Made by a program: the position numbers and the translations under genes | The notes under the pieces: generated by a model | What the model was told of the DNA's origin: nothing | The model's input: the letters and a program-made list of their open reading frames with translations, nothing else | Databases searched by the model: none | Shown here: positions 1 through 9,902 of the stretch, one piece after another | Numbering within the stretch: the stretch's first letter is position 1 | How the letters are laid out: each line of letters opens with the position of its first letter | NCBI GenBank assembly: GCA_036785325.1 | Contig: JAXIVH010000016.1 | Location: forward strand, 4,069,243-4,133,242 | From: Urophycis tenuis | Taxonomy: Eukaryota; Chordata; Actinopteri; Gadiformes; Phycidae | DNA: 64,000 bases | Reading direction: 5' to 3'

Positions 1-278
1 GCGGCTGGGCCAGGGGGGCCGTGGCCCGGGTAACTTTTTGAAATGATTATTAAAAAAAAAAAAAAAAATGTTGGCCTGCAAGTTTTTTTTCAACTCAAAA
101 CCTGTCGACAAGATCAAACTCAAACACAACCCATGCTGTAATAATTTAATCAAGCGTTTTCCTAAACCAATATTTTTCACATCACACGTCATGCGTGAAT
201 GTTGCAAAATGTAGGCCTATAACAGCCCAGCACTGAAAATCGCGCGGAAGAAGTAGTGATTGTGGTAGACTGCGGAGA

Positions 279-873
279 TTGTCGGTGGCGTGGAATAGCC
301 TATGCTATCAAAATGAAAAGCAGTATTTTGAGGTGTTGGACATCATTGACAATGAGCTGGATAGGCGCTTCGACCAGCGTGATTTCGGAGTAGTGGTGGA
401 CATAGAGAGGCTACTAGTGACAGCTGGGAACGGGGATGAGGTGACACTCCCATCATCCATTATGTCTCTATACAAAGATTTTGACTTTGATCAACTCTGC
501 GCACAGTTGCGCATGTTGCCAGACACGATTAAGACATCTACACTTCAAAATGACAAACTGTCAGTGAGAGTCATAAGCAATGCAATGAATGCTGTTCCTG
601 TCGCAAAAGGCCTGCTGCCCGAAGTACACAAACTTCTGAAACTTTTTTTCACCATCCCAGTCAGTACGGCATCAGCAGAGCGTTCGTTTTCCACACTTTG
701 TCGACTCAAATCATACCTCATCATACCGATGCACAATGCCACAAAAAAGACTGAATGACTTGATGAACATCCATATTCACCGTGACATTCTGGAGGACAC
801 TGACATGACAGCCATCGCTAAGGAGTTCGTGCAGGCCAATGAGAGACGCAGGCAGGCCTTTGGGAAGTTTTAA
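279..873 (+). pseudogene. hAT transposase C-terminal fragment (frameshifted)
   Basis: This is the C-terminal part of a hAT-superfamily transposase. The frame from about 279 to 735 encodes a helical region followed by a hATC dimerisation core (FFTIPVSTASAERSFSTL, then RLKSYL). The run SAERSFS is diagnostic of this domain in teleost hAT-derived proteins. Near 728-738 the frame shifts by +1. The natural C-terminus then continues from the ATG at 736 (reading QKRLNDLMNIHIHRDI) and ends at TAA 871-873. No N-terminal BED finger or catalytic domain is visible upstream, where only about 280 bases are available. The frame begins at a TTG codon, so no true start is present. It is a dead transposon remnant rather than a host gene. 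Confidence 0.8.
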
Positions 874-879
874 GGGTAA

Positions 880-1640
880 GTCAATGGTTAGCACCGCCGT
901 GTGCACTCTTCTTTGTTCAATGTTTTTATACTGCATTGTACTGATACAAGCGAGTTTAAGTTGAGTTAACATCTTACTGAGGTGCTTTTGTTGTGTATTG
1001 TTGGCTGATTGAGCATTTTATTCTGCACAGTTACCGGTATGTGCTGGCATGTTGTGGGCTTAAGTCATGACCATTGATTCATCTATGTAGGCTATAGCCT
1101 TCTGTGCTGTGTTGACTGTTTTGGCAATTTGCGCACTTCTGTGCTGGCATATTTTGGACTTGGGTTATTAGTGTTGTTGGCTGTTTGGACATTTAAAGTA
1201 AAATCATCCTGGCAAAGTGATGTGCATCCGCATTCTCTCTCTCTCTCTCTCATATACACACGCGCGCGCGCCCAGCTCTGATACAACTGCAAGCATATTC
1301 CCATACATTCCTCTGACCAAGCACCACAGAACGTGCACTTCTCTGTGTTCAGTGTTTCTCATAGTGCTTTAGTACTGGTACAAGCAAGCAGTTTCAGTTG
1401 CGTTACCACCGACCACCGAGGTACCTTTCTTGTGCATTTTATTCTGCGCTGTTCTGTACTGGCTGACATGACTGATGGCATTACGTGCGTGTCCGTGTAT
1501 ACCGTGCATAGCCTCGGCTATGCATCATGTCCGACCTAAAATTTTGGGTACCCCCTCTTGCAATTGTGGGCCCCCCTTGTTCAAACACGTTCCGCGGTCT
1601 ATGTGTATAGCAATACTACTTTGACTGTGATCCACCTAAT
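880..1640. repeat. Imperfect direct repeat and CT/CA microsatellite, no gene
   Basis: No coding region is supported here. Two segments of about 110 bases (roughly 910-1030 and 1338-1455) are imperfect direct copies. Both run from a tgttcaatgttt-like start through 'gatacaag/ggtacaag', 'gttgagttaac/gttgcgttacc' and 'gcattttattctgc'. A short CT tract followed by CA/CG dinucleotides lies at about 1237-1271. It may be decayed hAT flanking sequence. Confidence 0.4.
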
Positions 1641-1674
1641 ATGTTTAAATTATTGGTTTAACAGGTGGCACACG

Positions 1675-3336
1675 GCAGATGGGAAGGAAAACCTTCTCCA
1701 GCTACCTGGAGAGAGAATATGCAAAAATGGAATACAAGCTCAAGAAAGCATATGAGGAGCTACACTACATCTCAACCACAGCAGACATTTGGTCCATCCA
1801 AAACAGGAGCTACTTAGGTGTTACAGCTCATCGGATAAACCCAACTACTTTGAAACACGAGAAAGCAGCTTTGGCTTGTAAACGTATTAAAGGTAGTCAC
1901 ACTTATGATGTTATTGCTAGTGAGATAGACCATATTCATTCTCTGTATGGATTGTCAACAAAGGTCACAGCCACTGTTACGGACAATGGCTCAAATTTCG
2001 TCAAGGCATTTAAAATGTATCAGCCTCCTGATGATGATAGTGATGATAGTGGTGATAATGATAATGAGGTCACCTTCACAGATGTTAATGATGTGCTTGA
2101 TGCTGCCACAGAGTATGGGATTGTTCTGCCACCACATCTCAGGTGTGCCTCTCATACTATGAACTTGGTCTCATGCTCTGATCTTGAAAAATGGTGCACT
2201 TCAAATCCTGCGATTAAAGTGCACCATAAAGTGCTGCAGCAAAGTGCACTGCACTGTGGAACAAGGCCAGTAGGTCAACCATGGCCTCTGAGACGGTGGG
2301 GGGTGTGTTCTCCAAAAAGCTCTTGGTTCCATGCACTACAAGGTGGAACTCTTTTCATGATGCTGTGGCAAGGATAACTGAAATTCCTCCGAATGACTTA
2401 ATCACCATCTGTGATCGTTTAGACCTAAAATGTTTTAGTGATAGGGAACGCCAGTTCCTGAAGGAGTACTGTGCCATCACAAAGCCACTCACCGTCGCTC
2501 TGGACATCCTACATGGAGAGCACACTGTTATTATGGCACCCTCCTGCCCACCCTTGAAGTGTTGATGGCCAAGACACTGGAGAAGAAGGAAGGTCTGACT
2601 ATGGTAATGGGCCTACCTGATGCCATAGTTCAGGTAAGAAACATTCCATCAACACATGGAAATGTATATATATTTTACCAAAGACATTTTATGTAAAACA
2701 TTGGTAGTCATATTGGTAATACCCACAATTCTCCATTCATAGAAATATGAGTGATGTTTCTTATGATTTAGTATCTTTGATTTTACTAAAAAGGGAATCT
2801 TTTACTAATGCTAATACCTTTGTGACTGTGTGTTTGCAGGCTATCAAAACCCGATTTGCTGCCGTCTTGGAAAACAAAGATGCCATGGTAGCGGCTGCCT
2901 CGCTTCCCATGTTCACACTGCGATGGTGTAAAGATCAGGTGAAGAAGGACATGGTGAAGGGATACCTGGTAGCAGAGTGTCACAAGGTTACCCCTCAGCC
3001 TGGCCCTGTGCAGTATCCAGAGGTACCAACAACACCATGCACCTCCAAAACACATGACTTTTTTTTAACTTTGGGGAGGACGATGACACCTTCAGTTCTG
3101 TCGAATCTGAGATAATATCCTACTTGAGAACAACCGCAACAGAGATCGATGTACTCCAACAATTTCCCACAATAAAGGAAGTCTCTCTGAAGAAAAATGC
3201 TGCTACTCCGTCCAGCGCCCCTGTTGAGAGGCTGTTCAGTTTGGGAAGTCTGGTACTGTGTCCTAAGAGGAACAAGCTCAAAGACAAAGGGTTTGAGAAG
3301 CTGCTTCTCATGAGATATAACCACTGGTTTCAGTGA
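1675..3336 (+). pseudogene. hAT (ZBED-like) transposase, multiply frameshifted
   Basis: A nearly complete catalytic and dimerisation region of a BED-type hAT transposase is spread over several frames. The first frame (1679 to about 2245) carries the RNase H-like core with TVTDNGSNFVKAF and the CASHTMNLV motif. After a frameshift near 2245 the frame from 2281 continues with TTRWNSFHDAV. A second shift near 2527 restores EVLMAKTLEKKEG. A plausible intron lies at 2634-2839 (CAG|gtaag to tttgcag). The next exon begins AIKTRFAAVLENKDAM. A third shift occurs in the T-run at 3060-3067. The hATC domain (SSAPVERLFSLGSLVLCPKR) then runs to the TGA at 3334-3336. With at least three disabling shifts it cannot make transposase. 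No N-terminal BED finger was found upstream. Confidence 0.8.
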
Positions 3337-3985
3337 TAACTCTCCACTCAAACAATCATTCAGATCTCTGCAAGTAAGCACTCGTTATTTGAAAGAAGTG
3401 AGCTCATCCTTTGCACTTTTTGAATAATAATCAGCTCACTCTGTTACTTGGCATAAAATGCTGGCATCAAACTTTATAACTGACATTCTCTCACCTATTT
3501 CATGGATATGTTAACCATTGTTCAGGTTTGATTTTGAGCAGTTGGTGGTGTTATGTATCATTTTCATATTTCATTGTCTTAAACAGAAGTTCTTAGGTGC
3601 TGAGTTAAAGCCCATTCATTTGTCCAACTTGATTCTGAATAATAATTCAGATTGTTTATTTGTATCAGAATATTGTTTTCAGTTATTTATATCAATGTCT
3701 GTATTTGCTTTTAAGCCACTTTAATTTTTGGCAGTTTGTTTTTGAATAAAAATAGCCAGTTTATAGCCTATGGCCTGACTGAGATAAATATACATTGAAA
3801 AAATACTTTGGTGTTTGTGTCAAGGTTTGTGTTGGTGCACAACAGATCATATTGCTTGGATGATTAGATTCAGTGATGTGGATGCAAATGAATTGAAACG
3901 GTTGTTTTAATCAACAGTTTGTATTATTCAGCATCAGTACAGAACTGAAATGACGGCTAGAGGGGAACTCAGAGCATTGGAAGAA
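3337..3985. other. AT-rich 3' flank of the hAT remnant, no gene
   Basis: AT-rich sequence without a convincing coding region. An AATAAA occurs near 3745, which could be the transposase transcript's polyadenylation signal. This is an inference from position only. Confidence 0.4.
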
Positions 3986-4130
3986 CGTTTTACAGTAACT
4001 AAAAAGTTACTTTCTCAGTAACGCATTACTTTTTGGTTTAAGTAATTGAGTTACTAACTGAGTTACTTTTTTTACAGTAACTAACTAGTAACTAGTTACT
4101 ATTTTTCAGTAACTAGCACAACACTGGATG
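3986..4130. mobile_element. hAT terminal/subterminal region
   Basis: The segment is made of repeated GTTACT/AGTAAC words (agttactttctcagtaacg, taactaactagtaactagtt) and ends in 'agcacaacactgg'. On the reverse strand this reads CCAGTGTTGTGCTAGTTACT, the style of terminal inverted repeat seen in many teleost hAT elements. It fits as the right end of the hAT copy whose transposase lies at 1675-3336. I did not find the matching left terminus or a target duplication. Confidence 0.5.
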
Positions 4131-4740
4131 TGTGTTATATCGCTCCTCGCCCCTCCTGCTTCCTCCCCCGCTCACTGTCTCTCCCGGCTGCTCGCTCTGC
4201 TCAGTGGCAGTGAGTGCTGCTGCAAGACAGCGGTCTGGACTCCGGCTGCTTGAACACTGCAGGCAAGTAGTTGAGCTCGGACAAAAGAATAGCTTCAAAG
4301 AACTGCATGCGAGCATTACAGACCGGTCTGCTAATCCTGTCCATCCTCTGCCATTCTCCGTTCTGTATTCAATTAGTGATGCCTTCACTGACATGGTAGC
4401 CTATTTTGTAAAAAAATGAAAGCAAATAAAACAGACAGCGATCGCTCAGCTCCTTTTTCAGTGATAGGCTGAAAATATGTGAGTCACACCCCAATTAAAA
4501 ATAAATAAATAAAATAAATAAACAAACAAAAAAACACAAAAATCAACAAAAACGTAACTGTCAGCGTGTCTTAATTCACATCTGCCGGTCCCAAGCCCGG
4601 GTAAAGGAGGAGGGTTAAATCATGAGATTACGTCATTTAGCGAATTCTGGCGACTTTTAGGACCGCCTTTAGCTACTTTTCTCACTGAGGAGTTGGCAAC
4701 CAATTCCGTTAAGGACAGCAAGGAGCTAGAAATCAATGCA

Positions 4741-5372
4741 GCAATGACAGAATCCAACATCCAAAGCTACATCTGTCAACAGGGCTGTACATGGCAATTC
4801 AACCCCCCCATGCCTCTCACATGGAAGGGGTTTGGGAGTGCATGATAGGAGTGAAATCTTGGACTCCATGCTGATGCGGAATAAAGCGGCTTCTCACATG
4901 AAGTCCTGCACGCTTATGGCTGAAGTGTCCGCCATCACGAACGCCAGACCACTTGTCCCAATCCAAACTGACCCAGACTTGCCCTTTCTCTTGACACCTT
5001 CCACGTTGCTCACTCAGAAAAGTGGCTTATCAGCACCACCTGGAGACTTCGTTGAAAAAGACCTCTACACGCGACAATGGATGCAGGTGCGGCATACGGC
5101 GAAGAGATTCTGGACCAGGTGGAGAGCAGAGTACCTCCAATCACTGCAGCCTCGTCGAAAGTGGCAAGAGGAACAACGCAACATACAAGTCGGTGACCTC
5201 GTCCTGCTGAGGGATGGCCAAGCAGCTCGCAACGATTGGCCGATGGCATTCATCACAGCCGTTTTTCCTGGTCAAGATGGTTAAGTCCGCAAAATGGAGT
5301 TAGAAGTGACCAAAGAAAAGACAAGATTCTTAGGCCTGTGACAGAAATCATCTTGCTGTTGGGAAAGGAAGA
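4741..5372 (+). pseudogene. BEL/Pao retrotransposon integrase C-terminal fragment (left arm)
   Basis: Reads as the end of a BEL/Pao pol polyprotein: the tail of the integrase core (WQFNPPHASHM) followed by the DUF5641-type C-terminal domain (ARPLVPIQTDPD, LTPSTLLTQKSG, RQWMQVRHTAKRFWTRWRAEYL, VGDLVLLRD). The frame is broken near 4825, has an in-frame TAA at 5282-5284, and shifts again near 5330 before RPVTEIILLL. The last two lesions are also present in the right-arm copy. No reverse transcriptase or gag is present, so this is a 3' remnant of the element. It precedes the LTR at 5438. Confidence 0.85.
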
Positions 5373-5437
5373 TTAATGTACCCTTTTTCGTTAATGATAT
5401 GTTGATGTGGCATGTCTTACAGAGGCCAGACGGGGAG

Positions 5438-5688
5438 TGTTCTGCCCTCGGCAGGTCAGTTAAAAGCAAGGAAGCAAGGAAGAAGATTGGAAAGAGAAAT
5501 TTATCATTTTATCAGTTTTACAGTGATATGTTAATTCTAAATACACGTTTTGTATTCTTTACAGTTTTACTCTACATTTACATTAAACCTGGAGCTTGGA
5601 GACTACATCCTGGCTGCGTTTTCTTTGAATGGAGATAGAATGGTTGTCTTTTTGTATAAGGAAACACACAAGGAGGGCAGTACACACA
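5438..5688 (+). mobile_element. BEL/Pao 3' LTR, internally deleted (left arm)
   Basis: A purine-rich stretch (gacggggag) ends at 5437 and is followed by TGTTCTGCCCTCGGCAG, a BEL/Pao-style LTR start. The segment ends around 5688 in 'ggcagtacacaca'. Compared with the right-arm copy, the left copy lacks a block of more than 300 bases just after the first 17 bases. Boundaries are inferred from the TG/CA ends and the comparison of arms. Confidence 0.6.
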
Positions 5689-6015
5689 ATAATAATAATA
5701 GATGTTAGGCGGACCGCTGTCATAGATCAGATCTGACGTCTCTATTGTGATACGCATTTTGGCCAGAAGAGGGAGACAAACACCGATTTAAGACGTCAGG
5801 GACGAAGCAATATCCTGCAGCAGAAGAGATACGGTGATTGTAACATCAAATTATTGGCAGGTTTTTTATAAGCAAGTTTAGAATGGTCACCATTTAACTT
5901 ATGGTCAGTCTGATAGAATCAATGTCATAATGGAACATCCAAGAAACATGCTGATCATACCGTGGGAGATGTTTACCATGAGAGATAAAAACAGAAACAC
6001 ACACTCTGGACGGTC

Positions 6016-6018
<3 letters not shown>
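5689..6018 (+). other. Shared arm sequence of unknown origin
   Basis: Matches the right arm at about 20290-20555 (reverse complement). No coding potential or recognised family. Confidence 0.4.

Positions 6019-6092
<74 letters not shown>
6019..6092 (+). repeat. (TG)n microsatellite, left arm
   Basis: An uninterrupted TG dinucleotide run of about 74 bases. The right arm has the complementary (AC)n at 19819-19857, only about half as long, so the tract has changed length since the duplication. Confidence 0.95.
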
Positions 6093-6095
<3 letters not shown>

Positions 6096-6689
6096 CTACT
6101 ACAGTGGTGTATATGCCGGGCGTAGTCAAACAAACTCTTTGGGAAAACCTTTTCTGTAATTGGACATTGTGTTGGATTGTGGTTAGATATTCACAATCAG
6201 AATGTACATTTCAGAAAAGAAATGCCTAAAGGCTTACTTTGCCAGACGAGGACAGATGAATGTGGAAGGGAGTCGGTGTGAAGAAAGGCGTCACGTTTAG
6301 ATGTCAGCATGGGACCTTCTCACTTCACCGGCTGCCCCCAAAACCATCTCCCCTTCTGTTATCTGTCTTCTTAGACCCCATTTTACCATTAGTGGTACCC
6401 TCCTTCTGGTCCACACACTGCGACCGAAAGGAACAATTCACACAAATGGTCGCACTAAGTCACATGACCAAACTCAGTGAAGAACCAGAAGAGGGGAGCC
6501 CTTGTGCATTCATGTGTCCCTTTTCATGAACACATTATACACATATCTTTGATATGTATAAGCTTTTAGTATATTTTAATTGTACCATATCTCAACTTGC
6601 ATATGTTACGTAGACCTTTGAGTGGAGTGTCAACAGGAGTCTGAAAGGTTTGAGCTGGTCGTCCACCATGTAACCGCTTTTAATTTGCA
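6093..6689 (+). other. Shared arm sequence without a gene
   Basis: Matches 19200-19800 on the opposite strand. It contains no recognisable coding region. Open frames here are short and not shared between the arms. Confidence 0.4.
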
Positions 6690-6990
6690 CACTTAGCCAT
6701 ATATATGGTATACTATACTGTACAACTATAGTACTATACATATATATATGGTACTATACTGTACCACTATAGTACTGCATATATACGGTACTATACTATA
6801 CTACTATAGTACTACACATATATACTATACTGTATGACTATAGTACTACATATATACGGTACTATACTGTACGGCTATAGTACTACACATATATACGGTA
6901 CTATACTGTACGACTATAGTACTATACATATATACAGTACTATATATAGTACTATAGCACTTTACATACATACAGTACATGTATGACTGC
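6690..6990. repeat. AT-rich palindromic minisatellite (left arm)
   Basis: Degenerate tandem units of about 40-55 bases built from 'tatatacggtactatactgt' and 'actatagtactacacata'. Each unit contains the self-complementary core ACTATAGT. The counterpart in the right arm is 18825-19170. Confidence 0.75.
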
Positions 6991-7156
6991 AGGCCGTAGC
7001 ATGAGCAGAACTTAGCGTTAGCTTCGAGACACCTCAGAGACTCGCGTCATCACCGGCTCCATTCAGTCCTCCTTCGGAGTATCTGTATACATATGAATAT
7101 ATACATGTAAATATCCATATTCATGTGTTGACATATATGAATGTATCAGCAATGTG

Positions 7157-7735
7157 TCTCTATAGTGTGTAGGTATTGTTGGTACTCGTCTTGGTCCTGT
7201 GGCCAGAATGGAGGATGACAGACCCATCATGCAGGACTTGACGACCGGAGCCGGTCCAGTGACTCTCACTTATTGTGTATTGAGTGTCCAGATGGTACCT
7301 TTTCATCTCACTGAGGACTTGTGCCGTCTTGGTGGTCTTAAACATGGTTCGGACGCTCCATGCTCCAATGCAGATCTTGGTTTTAGGCCCCAGTAGACCC
7401 TCTTTCGCCCTCCTGACTTCCCTTCATATTTCATCAAAAGTTGTCATACTGTGAGTTCTAGTAGACCCCGGCCACCCAAAGAGTTTGGGTGGCCGGGGTC
7501 TACTATGGGCCAGATGTCAATAGGATTTCTCATTGGAGTTTCTGTAACAGTAGTTTTTTTTTTTTTACGGTGCGGCATTGTTAGCGCCACGCCCAACCCC
7601 CAACCTGGAGGACCAGGTGCTGCCTTTGGTCTCACTCCTCACCCAGGACCAATCTGGTATGGTTGAACCTCCAGCATAGCTCACAGGATCATAGGAGCAC
7701 GCAAGCCTCTCCACCACGACAAGGTCGCAGCACAG
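7157..7735 (-). pseudogene. RTE-like LINE 5' fragment with endonuclease start (left arm)
   Basis: On the minus strand the segment begins with a conserved 5' leader (ctgtgctgcgaccttgtcgt, then gtggtggagaggcttgcgtg). Further on it encodes MFKTTKTAQVLSEMKRYHLD followed by ESHWTGSGRQVL and ILHSGHRT. This is the start of the apurinic endonuclease domain found in fish RTE/CFDP2-like LINEs, where WNVRTM...TAQ...EM...LGISE.RWTGSG...LYSGH is typical. No downstream reverse transcriptase follows; the homology ends near 7157. It is a truncated remnant, equivalent to 18070-18640 in the right arm. Confidence 0.7.
7459..7505. repeat. Perfect 22-bp inverted repeat with 3-nt loop
   Basis: Positions 7459-7480 (TAGTAGACCCCGGCCACCCA, ending AA) are the exact reverse complement of 7484-7505, separated by GAG. 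The right-arm counterpart (about 18335-18375) has only a short stem around ccaccca/tgggtgg, so the long perfect stem was formed on the left arm. Confidence 0.95.
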
Positions 7736-7850
7736 GGAGAAGAATGGTACAGCATACACCACAGGAAACAACACAGCAAACAGTGCAGCAAGGTGGCATA
7801 ACTTCTAAATGTCGAATGCGCTTGAATTGAATGGGCATCCGGGGGGGGAG

Positions 7851-9190
7851 TGTGACTAGTCATCAAATTAGTATCTACCAAATTACAATGTGCTTAATGG
7901 CTTTGTTGTTAGGCCCAGAACAACGACTAGAAAAATTTGGGTTAACCTACCAAAAATTAGTGCCAATCAGATGCCAATTAGTGCTGGGATCTCCCGAGTG
8001 CAAATCCCATGGTCAGATTAGAAGGGTCAATAAAGGTCCAAATTCATCCAATTACTCGGATAGCTAAGTAGTGAATGCTATAGGCCAAATGGAGTTAAAT
8101 GTAAGCTGCACCGTCAGATTAGATCCAAATTCTTCAAATTATCCTGACACTCAAATAGCGAATGATTGAGGCGTTAATCGATGCCAATTTCAAGGGGCAA
8201 GCCTCCTAGCCCGGTTGCCTCGATACACGAGAATGGCCAAGTGTATCGTAGAAGTCTGCCTCCACCGTTTTCTGTACCGTTTACCTGCAGCGTATACCGC
8301 ACCTCTCACCTTGAGGCGGCGGGGCTGGGCTACTAGTCCAACAGAAATAGTAATGTCCATCACGGTTTCGCCCCCACCCTTTTCATAGCACATTCAATGA
8401 CAAATATTACAACAATTTAATTGACAATAAACAAAAACTATAACAGTCATTCACAAGCAAACTTAATGATTCAACACATGTGCAACTCCGCCGCGGTGCA
8501 TGCTGGGAAAACATTGCAGCCGCGCATGGCAACCACAACAGACTGCTACATTACATTTATATTTGCATTTAGGGCATTTAGCAGATGCTTTCAAAGCGCT
8601 TACAAATGTAATCAGAAGAACGTGAAATACTTCATTGCTGTTAATACAGTGAGCAAGTCACCAGAACAACAATTGCTAGGTTAGCCATTGCTAATAGACA
8701 ACATCTCTAGCCTACGTTTTACAATATAAAACACAAGGGCACATTCAGTTAACACTATCATTTACATGATAAATTTGTACAACTTTTTATATAAGTTTTA
8801 TAACCCTAATAATCCTAGAACCGTTGAGTTTTCATTACCTTAGCATGAGCCCTTTACTGGACACACTAAGCGCCCTATTCGTGTCTGGCCTCTCTGTTTG
8901 TCACTCGCCCTTTTTCGCTTCTTCTGTTCCTCCGATGGATGGGTTCCTGTGTCTCTTTTTAGTCGGCTGATGATGAATATAAGAATCCCCTGGCAACTTG
9001 TATTTATAAATAGCCGGTTCCGTGTTTGTGGATGTGTACTGCTGTAAAGCAGTTCGTTACTTCGCGAGACCAGGGTGTCTGGCTGCAGACATACCCGGAG
9101 GCTGCAGATTCATGCCCGCAGTTCTATGACCGCGGTTCTATGGCCCTCATGTTTGTGCGACAGCGCCACCGACTGGACGGAGTACGTGTC
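7851..9190 (+). mobile_element. LTR-like module interrupted by left-arm-specific sequence
   Basis: A G-run (7841-7848) followed by AG and then TGTGACTAGT at 7851 looks like a polypurine tract and LTR start. The corresponding right-arm stretch (17530-17986, minus strand) is continuous. A TATA-like element (tatttataaatagccgg) lies near 9000. The left copy is interrupted by 7890-8751. The 3' boundary is uncertain, since arm similarity fades at about 9190. Family assignment is unknown. Confidence 0.4.
7890..8751. other. Left-arm-only segment including a dispersed teleost repeat
   Basis: Present only in the left arm. In the right arm 'acaatgtgcc' runs directly into 'aacactatcatt'. The part at 8545-8700 is a dispersed repeat (catttagggcatttagcaga...caaagcgcttacaaatg...gaacaacaattgctaggtt) that recurs at 27683-27820, 34797-34960 and 42483-42900. 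The rest is unassigned and has no supported gene. Whether this is an insertion on the left or a deletion on the right is not resolved. Confidence 0.55.
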
Positions 9191-9680
9191 TTCCACTTTT
9201 TATTTGGAAATAATACATCCATGATGGACGACGACCGGAGTGTGAGTATTGAATGTGAATTATTTAATGTCATTAAACTATTCTGTCGACTTGACAGCGA
9301 AATCAATGTTTTAATGTGTTACGTTTGATATTATATGACTCTATTTACCATGATAGTCTGAAGGGCACGTCAAATATTCATCTAGGTTAAGCGAATAGGT
9401 AGCTAATGTTAGCCTGTTGGAAATGAACTGTTTGACCGTACATTTTGTTTAATGAAACTGAAGCACAGTGACGAAGAGTTTTAGCATGTGCATTAAATTA
9501 AACATGAAGAAATATTAAGTGGATAATGTGAGAAATAACACGTAACGTTATAGGCCTGAAGTTACGTTTTCCTAAATGCATGAAACTTTACATTTTCTGA
9601 AATGACGTGGCAGAAACACATAGGCCTATTGGCCTACCTCATGCTAAAAGTTAATTATGTTTATATATTATATATCATGT
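9191..9680. other. Central spacer, no gene
   Basis: Single-copy sequence between the left arm and the Ty3 element. No coding region, RNA gene or known repeat recognised. Confidence 0.4.
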
Positions 9681-9882
9681 TGTGGCGTGCACAGTCTGTC
9701 GATATACCCACACAGTATGTCACGTGTTTATGTCTCTCACCCAGTAGGTTTACGGGTAGGGGGCGTGGTTTGTACCCTTTGAGTTTGTGGCGCGTTTTCT
9801 CTGTTATTCATTCTTGTGTTGGCAATTGATGAATAAAGAACTTCAACTGTCTCTGTTTGAGTCGTTCTTCCATCTTGCCACA
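9681..9882 (+). repeat. 5' LTR
   Basis: A 202-bp repeat beginning TGTGGCGTGC and ending TTGCCACA, with AATAAA at 9832-9837 as the probable polyadenylation signal. Confidence 0.95.
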
Positions 9883-9883
9883 T

Positions 9884-9901
9884 TGGTGACCCCGATTTGA
9901 A
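9884..9901 (+). promoter_or_regulatory. Primer binding site (tRNA-primed minus-strand start)
   Basis: TGGTGACCCCGATTTGAA begins one base after the 5' LTR and starts with TGG, the complement of a tRNA CCA end. TGGTGACCCCGA resembles the tRNA-Trp-type site reported for CsRn1 relatives. The tRNA identity is inference. Confidence 0.7.
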
Positions 9902-9902
9902 C

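Larger units (their letters stand above)
4130..9190 (+). repeat. Left arm of a giant inverted repeat
   Basis: This roughly 5-kb segment matches the reverse complement of 17525-22465 in the same order along its length. Correspondences include 4140-4480 with 22080-22455, 4600-4740 with 21840-21985, 5040-5430 with 21145-21540, 5690-5830 with 20400-20555, 6240-6540 with 19340-19670, 7060-7560 with 18290-18740, 7730-7889 with 17950-18090, and 8752-9190 with 17530-17940. In a 120-base sample around 4620-4740 the arms are about 95% identical. The arms differ by discrete indels: 7890-8751 is absent from the right arm, 19915-20286 is absent from the left, and part of the Pao LTR is missing on the left. 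Shared disabling lesions in the Pao fragment indicate that the segment was duplicated after decay. Confidence 0.85.

Noticed and set aside
4132..4419. 95-codon frame in the left arm with a similar minus-strand frame at 22220-22480
   Set aside because: Conservation is explained by the inverted duplication. The frames have several indels, no domain, and different ends.
7160..7396. Open frames on both strands at the left-arm RTE fragment as possible small genes
   Set aside because: Only the minus-strand frame resembles a LINE endonuclease. The plus-strand frame is its shadow and is not kept in the right arm.
9897..9902. TTG start two codons before the gag ATG
   Set aside because: These bases overlap the primer binding site. 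The ATG at 9903 is the natural start.
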